Part shown: positions 13,876-22,727 of the stretch, one piece after another | How positions within the stretch are numbered: the first letter of the stretch is position 1 | Layout of the letters: each line of letters begins with the position of its first letter | DNA from: Bacteroidales bacterium | GTDB lineage: Bacteria > Bacteroidota > Bacteroidia > Bacteroidales > Muribaculaceae | DNA length: 33,351 nt | Direction: 5' to 3' | Assembly: GCA_004552485.1 (NCBI GenBank) | Contig: SFOH01000044.1 | Location: forward strand, 1-33,351 | The notes under the pieces: model-generated | Databases searched by the model: none | Told to the model about the DNA's origin: nothing | Seen by the model: the letters and a program-made list of their open reading frames with translations, nothing else | Position numbers and translations under genes: made by a program

Positions 13876-13907
13876 CAAAGCTACGCAATTCCGCCGACAT
13901 CCGCAAC
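13876..13907 (-). promoter_or_regulatory. Promoter of the acyltransferase gene
   Basis: Minus strand: GTTG (13907-13904), 20 nt, TAGCTTTG (13883-13876). Predicted start near 13869, leaving a 60-nt leader to ATG 13807. Confidence 0.65.
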
Positions 13908-13946
13908 ATTTTAGTGCGATAATATTCAGTTTTTTAGCAATAACGG

Positions 13947-13976
13947 GTTGATTGTTGATAAATATTCGTACCTTTG
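13947..13976 (+). promoter_or_regulatory. Promoter of the GH16 gene
   Basis: TACCTTTG (13969-13976) with GTTG (13947-13950) 18 nt before it, slightly short of the usual 19-21. Predicted start near 13981, leader about 74 nt. It is back to back with the acyltransferase promoter. Confidence 0.6.
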
Positions 13977-14054
13977 TGGCTGAAGACGCCACGGAACGGC
14001 GTCACGCCTGATGCATAATACCAATCACCTCAGAAAATACTAATCACCCGTACA

Positions 14055-16280
14055 ATGACTTTGAAATCTATTTTGGCGGCCGCCACGTTTGTGGCCGTGA
14101 CCACAGCTCCCTCGGCATGGGCGGCCACCGACTATGCCGGCAAATATCCCGGCTATCAGCTGGCCTACGACGAAAACTTCGACGACCCCGCCACGCTCGA
14201 CCGCAACTTCAACTTCGAAAACGGCTACTGCCGCAACAACGAGAACCAGTATTACCGCCGCGAGAACGCCTCTGTCTCCAACGGCAACCTTGTCATCAAA
14301 GCCGAGCGCTGCTCGCAGTTCTGGGACGGCGGCAAAAAAATGGATTTCTACTCATCGTCGGTGAAGAGTAACGCCCGCTACCACTACGGCGTGTGGGAGA
14401 CGCGTGCCAAGATACCCGTCGGCTCCGGCCTCTGGCCCGCCATCTGGGGCACCGGCAACACCCGCGACTGGCCCGCCGCCGGCGAAATCGACATCCTCGA
14501 GTATTACAACTTCGGCCTCCACGCCAACGTGGCCTGGGGCGACACCTGGCAGAGCCCCGTCTGGGATGCCGGCTACTTCGGCATGGACCAGTTTGCCTCG
14601 AACTTCGCCGACGAATACCACACCTGGCGCATGGAGTGGGACCACAACACAATCCGCCTCTACGTCGACGACCGCTTGCTCAAGGAGACCAAGCTCTCGC
14701 GCACATTCAACAGCGACGGCTACAACCCCTACCGCGACGAGAATAACGGCTTTGACATCTGGCTGAACCTGGCCATCGGCGGCGACAACGGCGGTGACTA
14801 CAGCGCACTGCAGGAAGCATACTATTACATCGACTATACGCGCGTTTACACACCCGAGAACACCGACGCCGCCCTGACGCTGCGCATCTCGCGCGCACAG
14901 GCCCTTCTGGACAAATACCCCGATGCCGCCGATTCCAAGCGCACTGCCTTACAGGCCGCCATCGCCGCCGCCGAGTCGAACAAGGGCAAGGACTACGACA
15001 CCATGGACGCCGCGCTCGACGCCCTCCAGTCGGCCATCGACGCCTTCGGCACCGGCAAGGACAACACCCCCGCCGGCATCGCCGCCGAGCAGCTGCCCCT
15101 CAACCGCGAGTTCGCGCTGCTCCACGAATACTCCAACTCGACACTGCGCGCCGGATGGTATCAGGCCTCCGAGGACGACGACAAGTGGGCCAAAAAGAGC
15201 CTGCTGACCATCGCCGACGGCGCTGAAGAAAGCAGCTATCCCGCCGCCTTCACCCTCGTCAAAGCGCCCGGTGCCGTGGACGGCTACAACCTGCGTACCG
15301 CCGACGGCAGCTATGTCTACCGCGACCGCTGGTATCTGCTCGTCACCGAGACGGAGCCCTCCGCCGACACCCGCTGCACCAACGACTATCTGTTCACCAC
15401 CGAGAAAGACAACGACGGATACATCTATATAAAGAACCTCGGCAGCGGCAAATACTTCGGCACCGACAACAACTGGTCATGGTCGCGCGTCTACTCCGAC
15501 AAGGAGAAGAACGAGCGTGCCCGCTTCCTCGTGAAATATATCGCCGACGACGCCTCCGGCTTCAACGCCGGCCAGAAGTATGCCTTCGAACACAAGGCCA
15601 CAGGCCACCTCCTCACCGCCGGCTGGCACCAGCTCGAGGGTGAGACCGAGGCCATCAAGGACATCCTGCTCACCGCCAAGAACGAGAAACTCGACGACGC
15701 AGCCTACGCCCGCCGCTTCATCTTCGTGGACGCTCCCTCCGGCGCCGAAGACGACTCCTACTACAACGTGCGCACCGAGTTCGGCGACTACCTCTACTGC
15801 GACACCTGGCTTGTGAAGCTCACCCATGAGACCACGCCGTCCGCCGCCGACCTGCGCTCGTCGGCCTACCTGTTCCGCCCCGAGAAGAACGCCAACGGCG
15901 ACGTGCTCATCCGCTCGCACCACTCCTGGGACGGCAACAACTACTTCGGCACGGACGACACATGGTCGTGGGCACGCGTCTTCGGCAACAAGGCGCCCGA
16001 GCACCCCAACTCGCTGTTCGCCCTCTATGACGGCCCCATCACCGCCGTCAATGCCGTTGAGAGCGCCCGCGCCGAGGCCACCGTTGCCGTCAGCGCCGGC
16101 GTGCTCACCATCAGCGGCATGGACGTGCAGACCCTGCGCGTCTACACCCTCACCGGCGTTCCCGCGCTGAGCGTTCACGCCGCCACGGCCAACGTCTCCG
16201 CCCTGCCCCGCGGCATCTACATCGTGGAAGCCCTCAGCGCCGACGGCACCCAACCCCTCCGCCGCACCGTCCGCCTCTGA
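14055..16280 (+). CDS. Secreted GH16 beta-glucanase with T9SS sorting domain
   Basis: 741 residues. Signal peptide 1-23 (ends A-W-A-A). GH16 domain about 30-270 with catalytic motif G-E-I-D-I-L-E-Y (nucleophile Glu144, acid/base Glu149), pointing to a laminarinase-like endo-beta-1,3(4)-glucanase. Residues ~275-335 are a helical linker (A-L-L-D-K-Y-P-D, L-Q-S-A-I-D-A-F). Two tandem copies of a ~155-residue module follow (about 345-495 and 500-655), each with R/T-A-G-W-x-Q, an N-V/L-R-T turn, and Y-F-G-T-D-x-x-W-S-W-[SA]-R-V; they may be carbohydrate-binding. The C-terminus (~665-741) is a T9SS type A sorting domain (L-R-V-Y-T-L-T-G, L-P-R-G-I-Y-I-V-E). The product should reach the cell surface. 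No susCD pair is adjacent, so it is not in a visible polysaccharide utilisation locus. Confidence 0.88.
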   Translation: MTLKSILAAATFVAVTTAPSAWAATDYAGKYPGYQLAYDENFDDPATLDRNFNFENGYCRNNENQYYRRENASVSNGNLVIKAERCSQFWDGGKKMDFYSSSVKSNARYHYGVWETRAKIPVGSGLWPAIWGTGNTRDWPAAGEIDILEYYNFGLHANVAWGDTWQSPVWDAGYFGMDQFASNFADEYHTWRMEWDHNTIRLYVDDRLLKETKLSRTFNSDGYNPYRDENNGFDIWLNLAIGGDNGGDYSALQEAYYYIDYTRVYTPENTDAALTLRISRAQALLDKYPDAADSKRTALQAAIAAAESNKGKDYDTMDAALDALQSAIDAFGTGKDNTPAGIAAEQLPLNREFALLHEYSNSTLRAGWYQASEDDDKWAKKSLLTIADGAEESSYPAAFTLVKAPGAVDGYNLRTADGSYVYRDRWYLLVTETEPSADTRCTNDYLFTTEKDNDGYIYIKNLGSGKYFGTDNNWSWSRVYSDKEKNERARFLVKYIADDASGFNAGQKYAFEHKATGHLLTAGWHQLEGETEAIKDILLTAKNEKLDDAAYARRFIFVDAPSGAEDDSYYNVRTEFGDYLYCDTWLVKLTHETTPSAADLRSSAYLFRPEKNANGDVLIRSHHSWDGNNYFGTDDTWSWARVFGNKAPEHPNSLFALYDGPITAVNAVESARAEATVAVSAGVLTISGMDVQTLRVYTLTGVPALSVHAATANVSALPRGIYIVEALSADGTQPLRRTVRL

Positions 16281-16305
16281 TCCCGCCCCTCCCTTAATCC
16301 CCTTA

Positions 16306-16357
16306 ATAATAAATTTTGTCAGGTTTTTACATGCAAAAACTTGACAAAATTTATTAT
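16306..16357. repeat. Long AT-rich inverted repeat after the GH16 gene
   Basis: 23-bp arms (16306-16328 and 16335-16357), 22 of 23 complementary plus one G-T, around a 6-nt loop ACATGC. It starts 26 nt after the GH16 stop. It is far more AT-rich than its surroundings. Transcribed, it makes a long stem with U5 on one side of the loop, unlike a classic GC-stem terminator. It may end transcription or protect the 3' end. Confidence 0.75.
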
Positions 16358-16507
16358 CTCTATTCGCCGACAGGGCTTGGCCGCGCAATGCCGGCCGGCA
16401 GAATCAACCCGTGTCGGAGTACGTGTCGAGATGGCGAAAGATGGCGAAAGAGGGAGGGGGAGGAGAAAAAAGTGGGGGAAAGGTTCACGCGTCAGAAAGA
16501 TTTTTTG

Positions 16508-16515
16508 TAACTTTG
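16508..16515 (+). promoter_or_regulatory. -7 box (TAACTTTG) abutting the start codon
   Basis: TAACTTTG ends one base before the ATG at 16517. If used, transcription would start at or just after the start codon, giving a leaderless message. The -33 region near 16484 has no good TTTG. Confidence 0.42.
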
Positions 16516-16516
16516 C

Positions 16517-17683
<1,167 letters not shown>

Positions 17684-17746
17684 CCCCCGGTCCTCAGACA
17701 TAATCTCTCCTCAAAATCCTCCAGTTAATAAACTCATCTCTTCACG

Positions 17747-18259
17747 TTGAAAGCCAAGCTATTACTTCTCTTCGTATTCCTCATAGGCTGCTGCATGCCG
17801 GCGTGCATCCCCTCGTTCAAGCTGAACGGGTCGGCGCTGGACTATACCGTCTACAAAACCATCCGCGTGGGCGAGTTCCCCATACGCGCCGCGCTGGTCT
17901 ATGCCCCTCTGCAGCAGACTTTTGAGAACAACCTCCAGGACTATATCCAGCGCAACACGCGCCTGCAGCTGACCGACTCGTCCTCGGACCTCGAAATCGA
18001 GGGCGAAATCACCGGCTACGCCCTCTCGCCGCAGGCCGTCACCGAAGACGCCTACGCCTCAAAGACGCGTCTCACCATCACCGTGCGCGTGAAATACACC
18101 GACAACCGCAAGGACACCAACAACATAGACCAAAGTTTCTCAGCCTACCGCGACTTCGACGCCACGGAGCTGTTAGTGGACGTTCAGGACCAGCTCTGCG
18201 AGGAAATCTCGAAAGAGCTTGTCGACCTGATTTTCAACGCCACCCTCGGCAACTGGTGA
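17747..18259 (+). CDS. lptE: LptE-like LPS-assembly lipoprotein
   Basis: 170 residues. LptE plugs and helps fold the LptD barrel that places lipopolysaccharide in the outer leaflet. N-terminus is a lipoprotein signal with lipobox L-I-G-C (Cys15). The mature part reads as the Bacteroidetes form: F-K-L-N-G-S-A-L-D-Y, then N-L-Q-D-Y-I-Q-R-N-T-R-L-Q-L, D-L-E-I-E-G-E-I-T-G-Y, T-I-T-V-R-V-K-Y-T-D, and a final helix L-V-D-L-I-F-N-A-T-L-G-N-W. The only fitting start is TTG at 17747; no ATG or GTG lies in frame between the previous stop and the signal peptide. It sits 63 bp after the sigma-54 activator and 47 bp before the next gene, suggesting one transcript. Confidence 0.85.
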   Translation: MKAKLLLLFVFLIGCCMPACIPSFKLNGSALDYTVYKTIRVGEFPIRAALVYAPLQQTFENNLQDYIQRNTRLQLTDSSSDLEIEGEITGYALSPQAVTEDAYASKTRLTITVRVKYTDNRKDTNNIDQSFSAYRDFDATELLVDVQDQLCEEISKELVDLIFNATLGNW

Positions 18260-18306
18260 GCGCCGCTTCGCCCGCCTTGGTCAACATAAACGCATAAAAA
18301 AAGCCC

Positions 18307-19113
18307 ATGAAAGCTCCATCAAGACACCCCTACTTCCCGTATCCGGCCATGCAGCTGCTCAAAGAGCAGGGCAGGGCGCTGGACGGCGCGCGCCTTGACG
18401 CGCTCAAGCTGAGCGTGGCGCTGAACGCCGCGGACCCGCGCGCCGTGGCGCTGTATGTGGACCTTGACGGAGACGACTGGCTGCACATCTACCCGGCCGC
18501 AGAGGCTCCGGCGCCCATGTCGACGGTCGACGCCATCGACACGTTCCTGGAGACCTACGGCCGCAGCACTCCGCAGGAGGAGGCCCTGCTCGAGCGCATG
18601 ATTTTCAATCCCGTGCCGGAGTATTCGCAGGTCCTCGCCGCGCAGGCCGCCTCCGAAGGCGAGGCTCCGGTCGCCGAAAAGGCGCCGGCCGCGCCCGCAG
18701 AGAAACCCGCTCCCGCTGCCGAGAAAGCCGCTCAGCCTCAGAGCCAGGAGGAAATCATCGACAACTTCCTGGCCACGCATCCGGACGAAACGGCGCCGGC
18801 CCCGGCGCCCGCCGCCCAACCGGAAGCCGCAGGCTCCCGGCACGGTCAAACACGCGCGCCCGAGCCCGCCGCCCCGGTTGCCCCGGCTCCCGCTCCCGCC
18901 CCGGCACACGCCGCGGCCGTCGAGCAACCCACGCTCTCCGAGTCTTTGGCCCAAATTTTCATCCGTCAGGGCCGTTATGAGCGTGCTTTTGAGATTATTT
19001 CCGCTTTAAATTTGAAAAATCCAGAAAAAAGTGTTTACTTTGCAGACCAATTGCGTTTTCTGCAAAAGGTTATTGCACTGCAACAGCGCCGTAAGGCCGC
19101 GCGTGAGAGCTGA
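18307..19113 (+). CDS. Hypothetical Pro/Ala-rich protein with C-terminal TPR-like helix pair
   Basis: 268 residues, no signal peptide. Residues 1-100 form a folded-looking N-terminal part (Y-F-P-Y-P-A-M-Q-L-L-K-E, then L-Y-V-D-L-D-G-D-D-W-L-H-I-Y-P). Residues ~115-205 are a low-complexity Pro/Ala/Glu linker. The last 55 residues (L-A-Q-I-F-I-R-Q-G-R-Y-E-R-A-F-E-I-I) form one TPR-like helical pair with a tail helix. The position between lptE and secG is, as I recall, conserved in Bacteroidales and suggests an envelope-related role. Two oddities: the linker carries a dispersed palindromic repeat (18818-18847), and the last ~100 bp switch to AT-rich codons over an apparent promoter for secG (19011-19042). 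Function unknown. Confidence 0.75.
   Translation: MKAPSRHPYFPYPAMQLLKEQGRALDGARLDALKLSVALNAADPRAVALYVDLDGDDWLHIYPAAEAPAPMSTVDAIDTFLETYGRSTPQEEALLERMIFNPVPEYSQVLAAQAASEGEAPVAEKAPAAPAEKPAPAAEKAAQPQSQEEIIDNFLATHPDETAPAPAPAAQPEAAGSRHGQTRAPEPAAPVAPAPAPAPAHAAAVEQPTLSESLAQIFIRQGRYERAFEIISALNLKNPEKSVYFADQLRFLQKVIALQQRRKAARES
18818..18847. repeat. Dispersed palindromic repeat inside a coding sequence
   Basis: 28 of 30 bases match the intergenic copy at 26456-26485. The core AGCC-GCA-GGCT is palindromic. In frame it reads P-E-A-A-G-S-R-H-G-Q, breaking the Pro/Ala pattern of the surrounding linker, as expected if a mobile or copied repeat had inserted in phase. Confidence 0.7.
19011..19042 (+). promoter_or_regulatory. 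Intragenic promoter for secG
   Basis: TTTG (19011-19014), exactly 20 nt, TTACTTTG (19035-19042): one mismatch to TAnnTTTG. It lies within the last 105 bp of the upstream gene, in a stretch clearly AT-richer than the rest. Predicted start near 19047, about 154 nt before secG. Confidence 0.55.
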
Positions 19114-19200
19114 AATGTGAGCCCGCCCGCAACGGCTTATGCTGTTGTCTGTGCCCGTAACGTGTTTAATAATAACAACTTAATCAATTAATAATTTAAA

Positions 19201-19632
19201 ATGTTTGTAGTATTTGTAATCCTGACAGTGATTGTGTCTGTCCTGATGATTCTGATTGTGTTGGTACAGAAATCCAAAGGCGGAGGTCTGTCATCACAGT
19301 TTGGCGGCGGAAACCAGGTTCTTGGCGTACGCGGCACCAACACTTTCCTGGAGAAGACAACATGGACTCTCGCTGTCCTGATTCTTGTTCTCTCAGTTTG
19401 CTGCGCCTACACCATGCCGAGCACGAGCAACGAGACCGCCGTTCGCGCCAACGCCAAAGAGGTTGCCACCGCCCCGGCTGCCCAGGGCAACACATTTGAC
19501 ACCAAGGCCGCACCCAAAGAGGCTCCCGCCGCTGCCGCTCCTGCTGCCGAAGCTGCTGCACCTGCCGCCGCTCCCGCCGCTGACGCCAAGGCTGCTCCCG
19601 CTGCCGCACCCGCTGCTGAACCCGCAAAATAA
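19201..19632 (+). CDS. secG: Preprotein translocase subunit SecG
   Basis: 143 residues. SecG is the small auxiliary subunit of the SecYEG channel in the inner membrane. Transmembrane helix 1 (residues 1-21), the conserved cytosolic loop V-Q-K-S-K-G-G-G-L-S-S-Q-F-G-G, L-G-V-R-G-T-N-T-F-L-E-K-T-T-W, and helix 2 (~54-72). A Pro/Ala-rich tail of about 60 residues (A-A-P-A-A-E repeats) follows, which the E. coli protein lacks but Bacteroidetes SecG often has. The gene is 87 bp after the TPR-like gene and probably has its own promoter inside it. Confidence 0.92.
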   Translation: MFVVFVILTVIVSVLMILIVLVQKSKGGGLSSQFGGGNQVLGVRGTNTFLEKTTWTLAVLILVLSVCCAYTMPSTSNETAVRANAKEVATAPAAQGNTFDTKAAPKEAPAAAAPAAEAAAPAAAPAADAKAAPAAAPAAEPAK

Positions 19633-19647
19633 AATAGCGAGACGTGA

Positions 19648-19663
19648 CAGCCCCGCGGGGCTG
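19648..19663 (+). terminator. Short GC palindrome after secG
   Basis: Perfect 16-bp palindrome CAGCCCCGCGGGGCTG, 15 bp after the secG stop, followed by CATGCCTCTTTC. The T-run is poor, so this is a weak terminator or pause candidate. Confidence 0.4.
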
Positions 19664-19744
19664 CATGCCTCTTTCGGTCTCAATACTTTTCAGGCCGGCA
19701 GACTCTCACAGGCCTGTTGGCCATGACTTGTTTATCCACTGCCC

Positions 19745-21013
19745 ATGAACCGCAAGGACTTTGAAATAATGGCGCCCGTGGGCTCTTACGAGAGCCTCCA
19801 CGCCGCCATCAGCGCCGGCGCCGACGCGATATACTTCGGCGTCGGCGGCCTGAACATGCGCTCGCGCTCGTCGGTGAACTTCACCCTCGACGACCTGCGC
19901 GCCATCGCCGCCGAGTGCTCGGCCCACGGAGTGCGCACCTACCTCACCCTCAACATTGTCCTCTTCGACAACGACCTGGAGGCGGCGCGCGCCACCGTCG
20001 ACGCCGCCCGCGAGGCCGGCATCTCGGCCATCATCGCCGCCGACATGGCCATCATCCTCTACGCCCGCTCGGTGGGCATGGAGGTGCATATGTCCACGCA
20101 GGTGAACATCACCAACTACGAGGCCCTGCGCTTCTACGCACAGTGGGCCGACGTGATGGTGCTGGCGCGCGAGCTGAACATGGAGCAGGTGAGCGAAATC
20201 CACCGCCGCATCGTCGAGGATGACCTGCGCGGCCCCTCCGGACGTCCCGTCGCCATCGAGATGTTCTGCCACGGTGCCCTGTGCATGGCCGTCTCCGGAA
20301 AGTGCTATATGTCTCTGCACGAGATGGATTCGTCGGCAAACCGCGGCGCCTGCACTCAGATCTGCCGGCGCGCCTACACGCTCACCGACGCAGACACCGG
20401 CGACCAGATCACGGTCGACAACAAGTATCTGATGTCGCCCAAGGACCTCAAGACCGTCCACTTCCTCAACAAGATGGTCGACGCCGGCGTGCGTGTGTTC
20501 AAAATCGAAGGCCGTGCGCGCGGCCCCGAGTATGTGCGCCGGACCGTGGAGGTCTACAACGAGGCCCTGAACGCCATCTGCGACGGCACGTACGCCACCG
20601 ACGCGATGATTGCCGACTGGGACGCACGCCTCAGCCAGGTCTTCAACCGTGGTTTCTGGGACGGCTACTACCTTGGCCGCCGCCTGGGCGAGTGGAGCCG
20701 CAAATACGGCTCGTCGGCCACGCACGTCAAGGAGTATGTGGCCAAGGGCGTGAAGTATTTCTCGAACCTCGGCGTCGGCGAATTCCTCATGGAGGCCGAC
20801 CAGCTGCGCGTGGGCGACGAGGTAGTCATCACCGGCCCCACAACCGGCGCCCTCATCGTCAAAGTCGACGACATCCGCGTCGACTGCAGGAGCGTCGACC
20901 GCGCCGTGAAAGGCGACGCCTTCTCCATCGCCGTCCCCGCTAAGATACGCCCCTCCGACCGCCTCTACCGCTGGGTGCCCGTCGCCGACAAACCGCGCCA
21001 CAAGCGCTTCTGA
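19745..21013 (+). CDS. Peptidase U32 family protein (RNA hydroxylation type)
   Basis: 422 residues. U32 proteins were first named collagenase-like peptidases; characterised bacterial members such as TrhP (YegQ) and RlhA add hydroxyl groups to tRNA or 23S rRNA using prephenate-derived chemistry. N-terminal half is a TIM-like barrel (M-A-P-V-G-S-Y-E-S-L, A-G-A-D-A-I-Y-F-G-V-G, E-V-H-M-S-T-Q-V-N-I-T-N). The U32 signature E-M-F-C-H-G-A-L-C-M-A-V-S-G-K-C starts at residue 172 and its Cys residues, with later R-G-A-C-T-Q-I-C-R-R, suit an iron-sulfur centre. The C-terminus holds K-I-E-G-R-A-R and a beta domain. The length (~420) is closer to TrhP than to RlhA. Spaced 54 bp before the DivIC-like gene. 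Confidence 0.9.
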   Translation: MNRKDFEIMAPVGSYESLHAAISAGADAIYFGVGGLNMRSRSSVNFTLDDLRAIAAECSAHGVRTYLTLNIVLFDNDLEAARATVDAAREAGISAIIAADMAIILYARSVGMEVHMSTQVNITNYEALRFYAQWADVMVLARELNMEQVSEIHRRIVEDDLRGPSGRPVAIEMFCHGALCMAVSGKCYMSLHEMDSSANRGACTQICRRAYTLTDADTGDQITVDNKYLMSPKDLKTVHFLNKMVDAGVRVFKIEGRARGPEYVRRTVEVYNEALNAICDGTYATDAMIADWDARLSQVFNRGFWDGYYLGRRLGEWSRKYGSSATHVKEYVAKGVKYFSNLGVGEFLMEADQLRVGDEVVITGPTTGALIVKVDDIRVDCRSVDRAVKGDAFSIAVPAKIRPSDRLYRWVPVADKPRHKRF

Positions 21014-21067
21014 CCTCTTTTCTCACATTTAATCTCATCTCCCCCTCAAAAAACTTCCTCCCCCGTT

Positions 21068-21361
21068 ATGAGCGATTTTGCAAACTGGTGCCGCAGATAT
21101 ATCAGCGTGCTCTTTGTGGTGGTGGCCGCCGTGCTGCTTTACCTGGTGTTCTTCTCCGACAATTCAATGATGCAGGTCTATGCCTACAACCGCACCATCG
21201 ACTCGCTGCGCCACGAGATTGCGGTGCAGACCGACACCATGAACCACTATTTCAAACTCAACGAAGAGCTCGACAACCGTGAGCCCGAGGCCATCGAACG
21301 CGTCGTGCGCGAGAACTTCAACATGTGCCGCGAGGACGAGGAAGTCTTTGTCTGCGAGTGA
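21068..21361 (+). CDS. FtsB/DivIC-like septum formation initiator
   Basis: 97 residues, single-pass inner-membrane protein: short cytosolic N-terminus, one transmembrane helix near residues 12-29 (I-S-V-L-F-V-V-V-A-A-V-L-L-Y-L-V-F-F), then an amphipathic coiled coil (residues 40-75) and the acidic C-terminal E-R-V-V-R-E-N-F-N-M motif typical of this family. FtsB/DivIC bridges FtsL and FtsQ in the divisome. Follows the U32 gene and precedes a membrane protein gene by 30 bp; all three read as one operon. Confidence 0.88.
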   Translation: MSDFANWCRRYISVLFVVVAAVLLYLVFFSDNSMMQVYAYNRTIDSLRHEIAVQTDTMNHYFKLNEELDNREPEAIERVVRENFNMCREDEEVFVCE

Positions 21362-21391
21362 GTTACGCATAAAACACATACCCTGACCAAA

Positions 21392-21784
21392 ATGAAGAAA
21401 ACACTGATAGACACCGCCATGTATCTGGGTCTGGTGCTGGTGATGGTGGGCATCATTCTGCCGCTGTTTATGGGCCCGCAGACAATGCTCTACAAGTATC
21501 TGTTTGCCGCCGGCGCCGTGCTCATCCTCATTGCGCGCGTGCTGACCACCTACCGCGGCCCGCACCTGCGCGTGAAACGCCTGAGCCGCATCCTGGTGTG
21601 GAGCGCCCTGTTCTACTGCACCGGCGCCTTCTTTATGTTCTATTCGCCCAAGCCGCAGGACTGGCTGGCCTTCGTGCTCGCCGGCGCCGTGATTCAGTGC
21701 TATGTCTCCATAGCCATGCCGCGCGCCATGCGCAAGAGCCTCGAAGAAGACCGCGCCAAGGCCGACACGAAAAAGAAGAAATGA
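21392..21784 (+). CDS. Conserved small membrane protein, four helices
   Basis: 130 residues with four hydrophobic segments (about 10-28, 37-53, 69-87, 92-110) and a very basic, lysine-ended C-terminus (E-E-D-R-A-K-A-D-T-K-K-K-K). Short loop Y-R-G-P-H-L-R-V-K-R-L between helices 2 and 3 faces the cytosol by the positive-inside rule. I do not recognise the family. The stop overlaps the HAD gene start by 4 bp (ATGA), so the two are translationally coupled. Confidence 0.78.
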   Translation: MKKTLIDTAMYLGLVLVMVGIILPLFMGPQTMLYKYLFAAGAVLILIARVLTTYRGPHLRVKRLSRILVWSALFYCTGAFFMFYSPKPQDWLAFVLAGAVIQCYVSIAMPRAMRKSLEEDRAKADTKKKK

Positions 21785-22623
21785 GCCGCATACTCTTTGT
21801 CTCCGACATGGACGGCACGCTGCTGAATGCCGAAGCGAAGCTGTCGGCACGCTCCCGCGAACTCATCAGCGAACTCACCGACGAGGGCGCGTACATCACC
21901 GTCGCCACGGCGCGCACGCCCGCCACCGTCCAGGTACTGCTTGAGGGCACGCGCATGCGCCTGCCCGCTATCGTCATGACCGGCGCCGCACTCTGGCACA
22001 CCGACACACAGCAATACAGCCACGTCCACTACCTCCCGCCCGACCAGTATGAGGCCATCGACAACGCCTTCCGCGAGGCCGGCGTCTCGCCCTTCATCTA
22101 TTGCCTCGGCGCCGACCAGCACCTCCACGTCTACCACCGCGAGCCCCACATGATACCCGCCGAGACACAGTTCGTGGCCGAGCGCAGACATCTGGCCCTC
22201 AAAGAGTTCCACATCGGCGAGATACCGCCCGCGAGCGACGACACCCACCGCGTGCTCCAGTTCGCCATGGGCACCGAAGAGGCAGTGCGCACCGCCGCCG
22301 AACGCCTGCGCGAAGTCACCCACTGCCAGGTGTCGTTCTACCGGGACACGTACACCGACGCCTGGATCCTCGAAGTCTACGCCCCCGGCGTGTCCAAGGC
22401 CGCGGCAATCCTGCGCATGAAAGAGCACATCGGCGCCGACCGCGTCATCGTCTACGGCGACAACCTCAACGACATCTCCATGTTCGAGATAGCCGACACC
22501 GCCATCGCCGTCGACAACGCGCTGCCTGCGGCCAAAGAAGCCGCCGATGCCGTCATCGGCCTCAACACCACCGACGCCGTGGCCCGCTCCATGGCCGCCA
22601 TCTACCGCGGCTCCGCCGACTGA
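21781..22623 (+). CDS. HAD-superfamily phosphatase (Cof type)
   Basis: 280 residues from ATG 21781, overlapping the preceding gene by 4 bp; a longer in-frame start at 21598 lies inside that gene and is rejected. HAD motif I D-M-D-G-T (Asp9 nucleophile, Asp11), motif II in T-V-A-T-A-R-T-P, motif III Lys in G-V-S-K-A-A-A-I, and motif IV Y-G-D-N-L-N-D-I-S-M-F. The C2B cap between motifs II and III marks the Cof/YwpJ branch, whose members dephosphorylate sugar phosphates and nucleotide cofactors such as FMN. The exact substrate is not predictable. Followed by a strong bidirectional terminator. Confidence 0.93.
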   Translation: MSRILFVSDMDGTLLNAEAKLSARSRELISELTDEGAYITVATARTPATVQVLLEGTRMRLPAIVMTGAALWHTDTQQYSHVHYLPPDQYEAIDNAFREAGVSPFIYCLGADQHLHVYHREPHMIPAETQFVAERRHLALKEFHIGEIPPASDDTHRVLQFAMGTEEAVRTAAERLREVTHCQVSFYRDTYTDAWILEVYAPGVSKAAAILRMKEHIGADRVIVYGDNLNDISMFEIADTAIAVDNALPAAKEAADAVIGLNTTDAVARSMAAIYRGSAD

Positions 22624-22657
22624 CCGGCCGGAGCACCTTCGACCACGACACATAAAA

Positions 22658-22701
22658 ATACAGCAAAGCCCGTGAGCGGATGCTCGCGGGCTTTGCTGTA
22701 T
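22658..22701. terminator. Bidirectional terminator between HAD gene and rpsU
   Basis: Stem ATACAGCAAAGCCCG / CGGGCTTTGCTGTAT with inner pairing GAGC/GCTC. It sits between convergent genes and has A-rich and T-containing flanks suiting both directions. Confidence 0.85.
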
Positions 22702-22727
22702 GGAGTTGACTGTTAAGAGGCTGTTGC

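Noticed and set aside
19706..21001. 431-codon open frame on the minus strand
   Set aside because: Antisense of the U32 gene.
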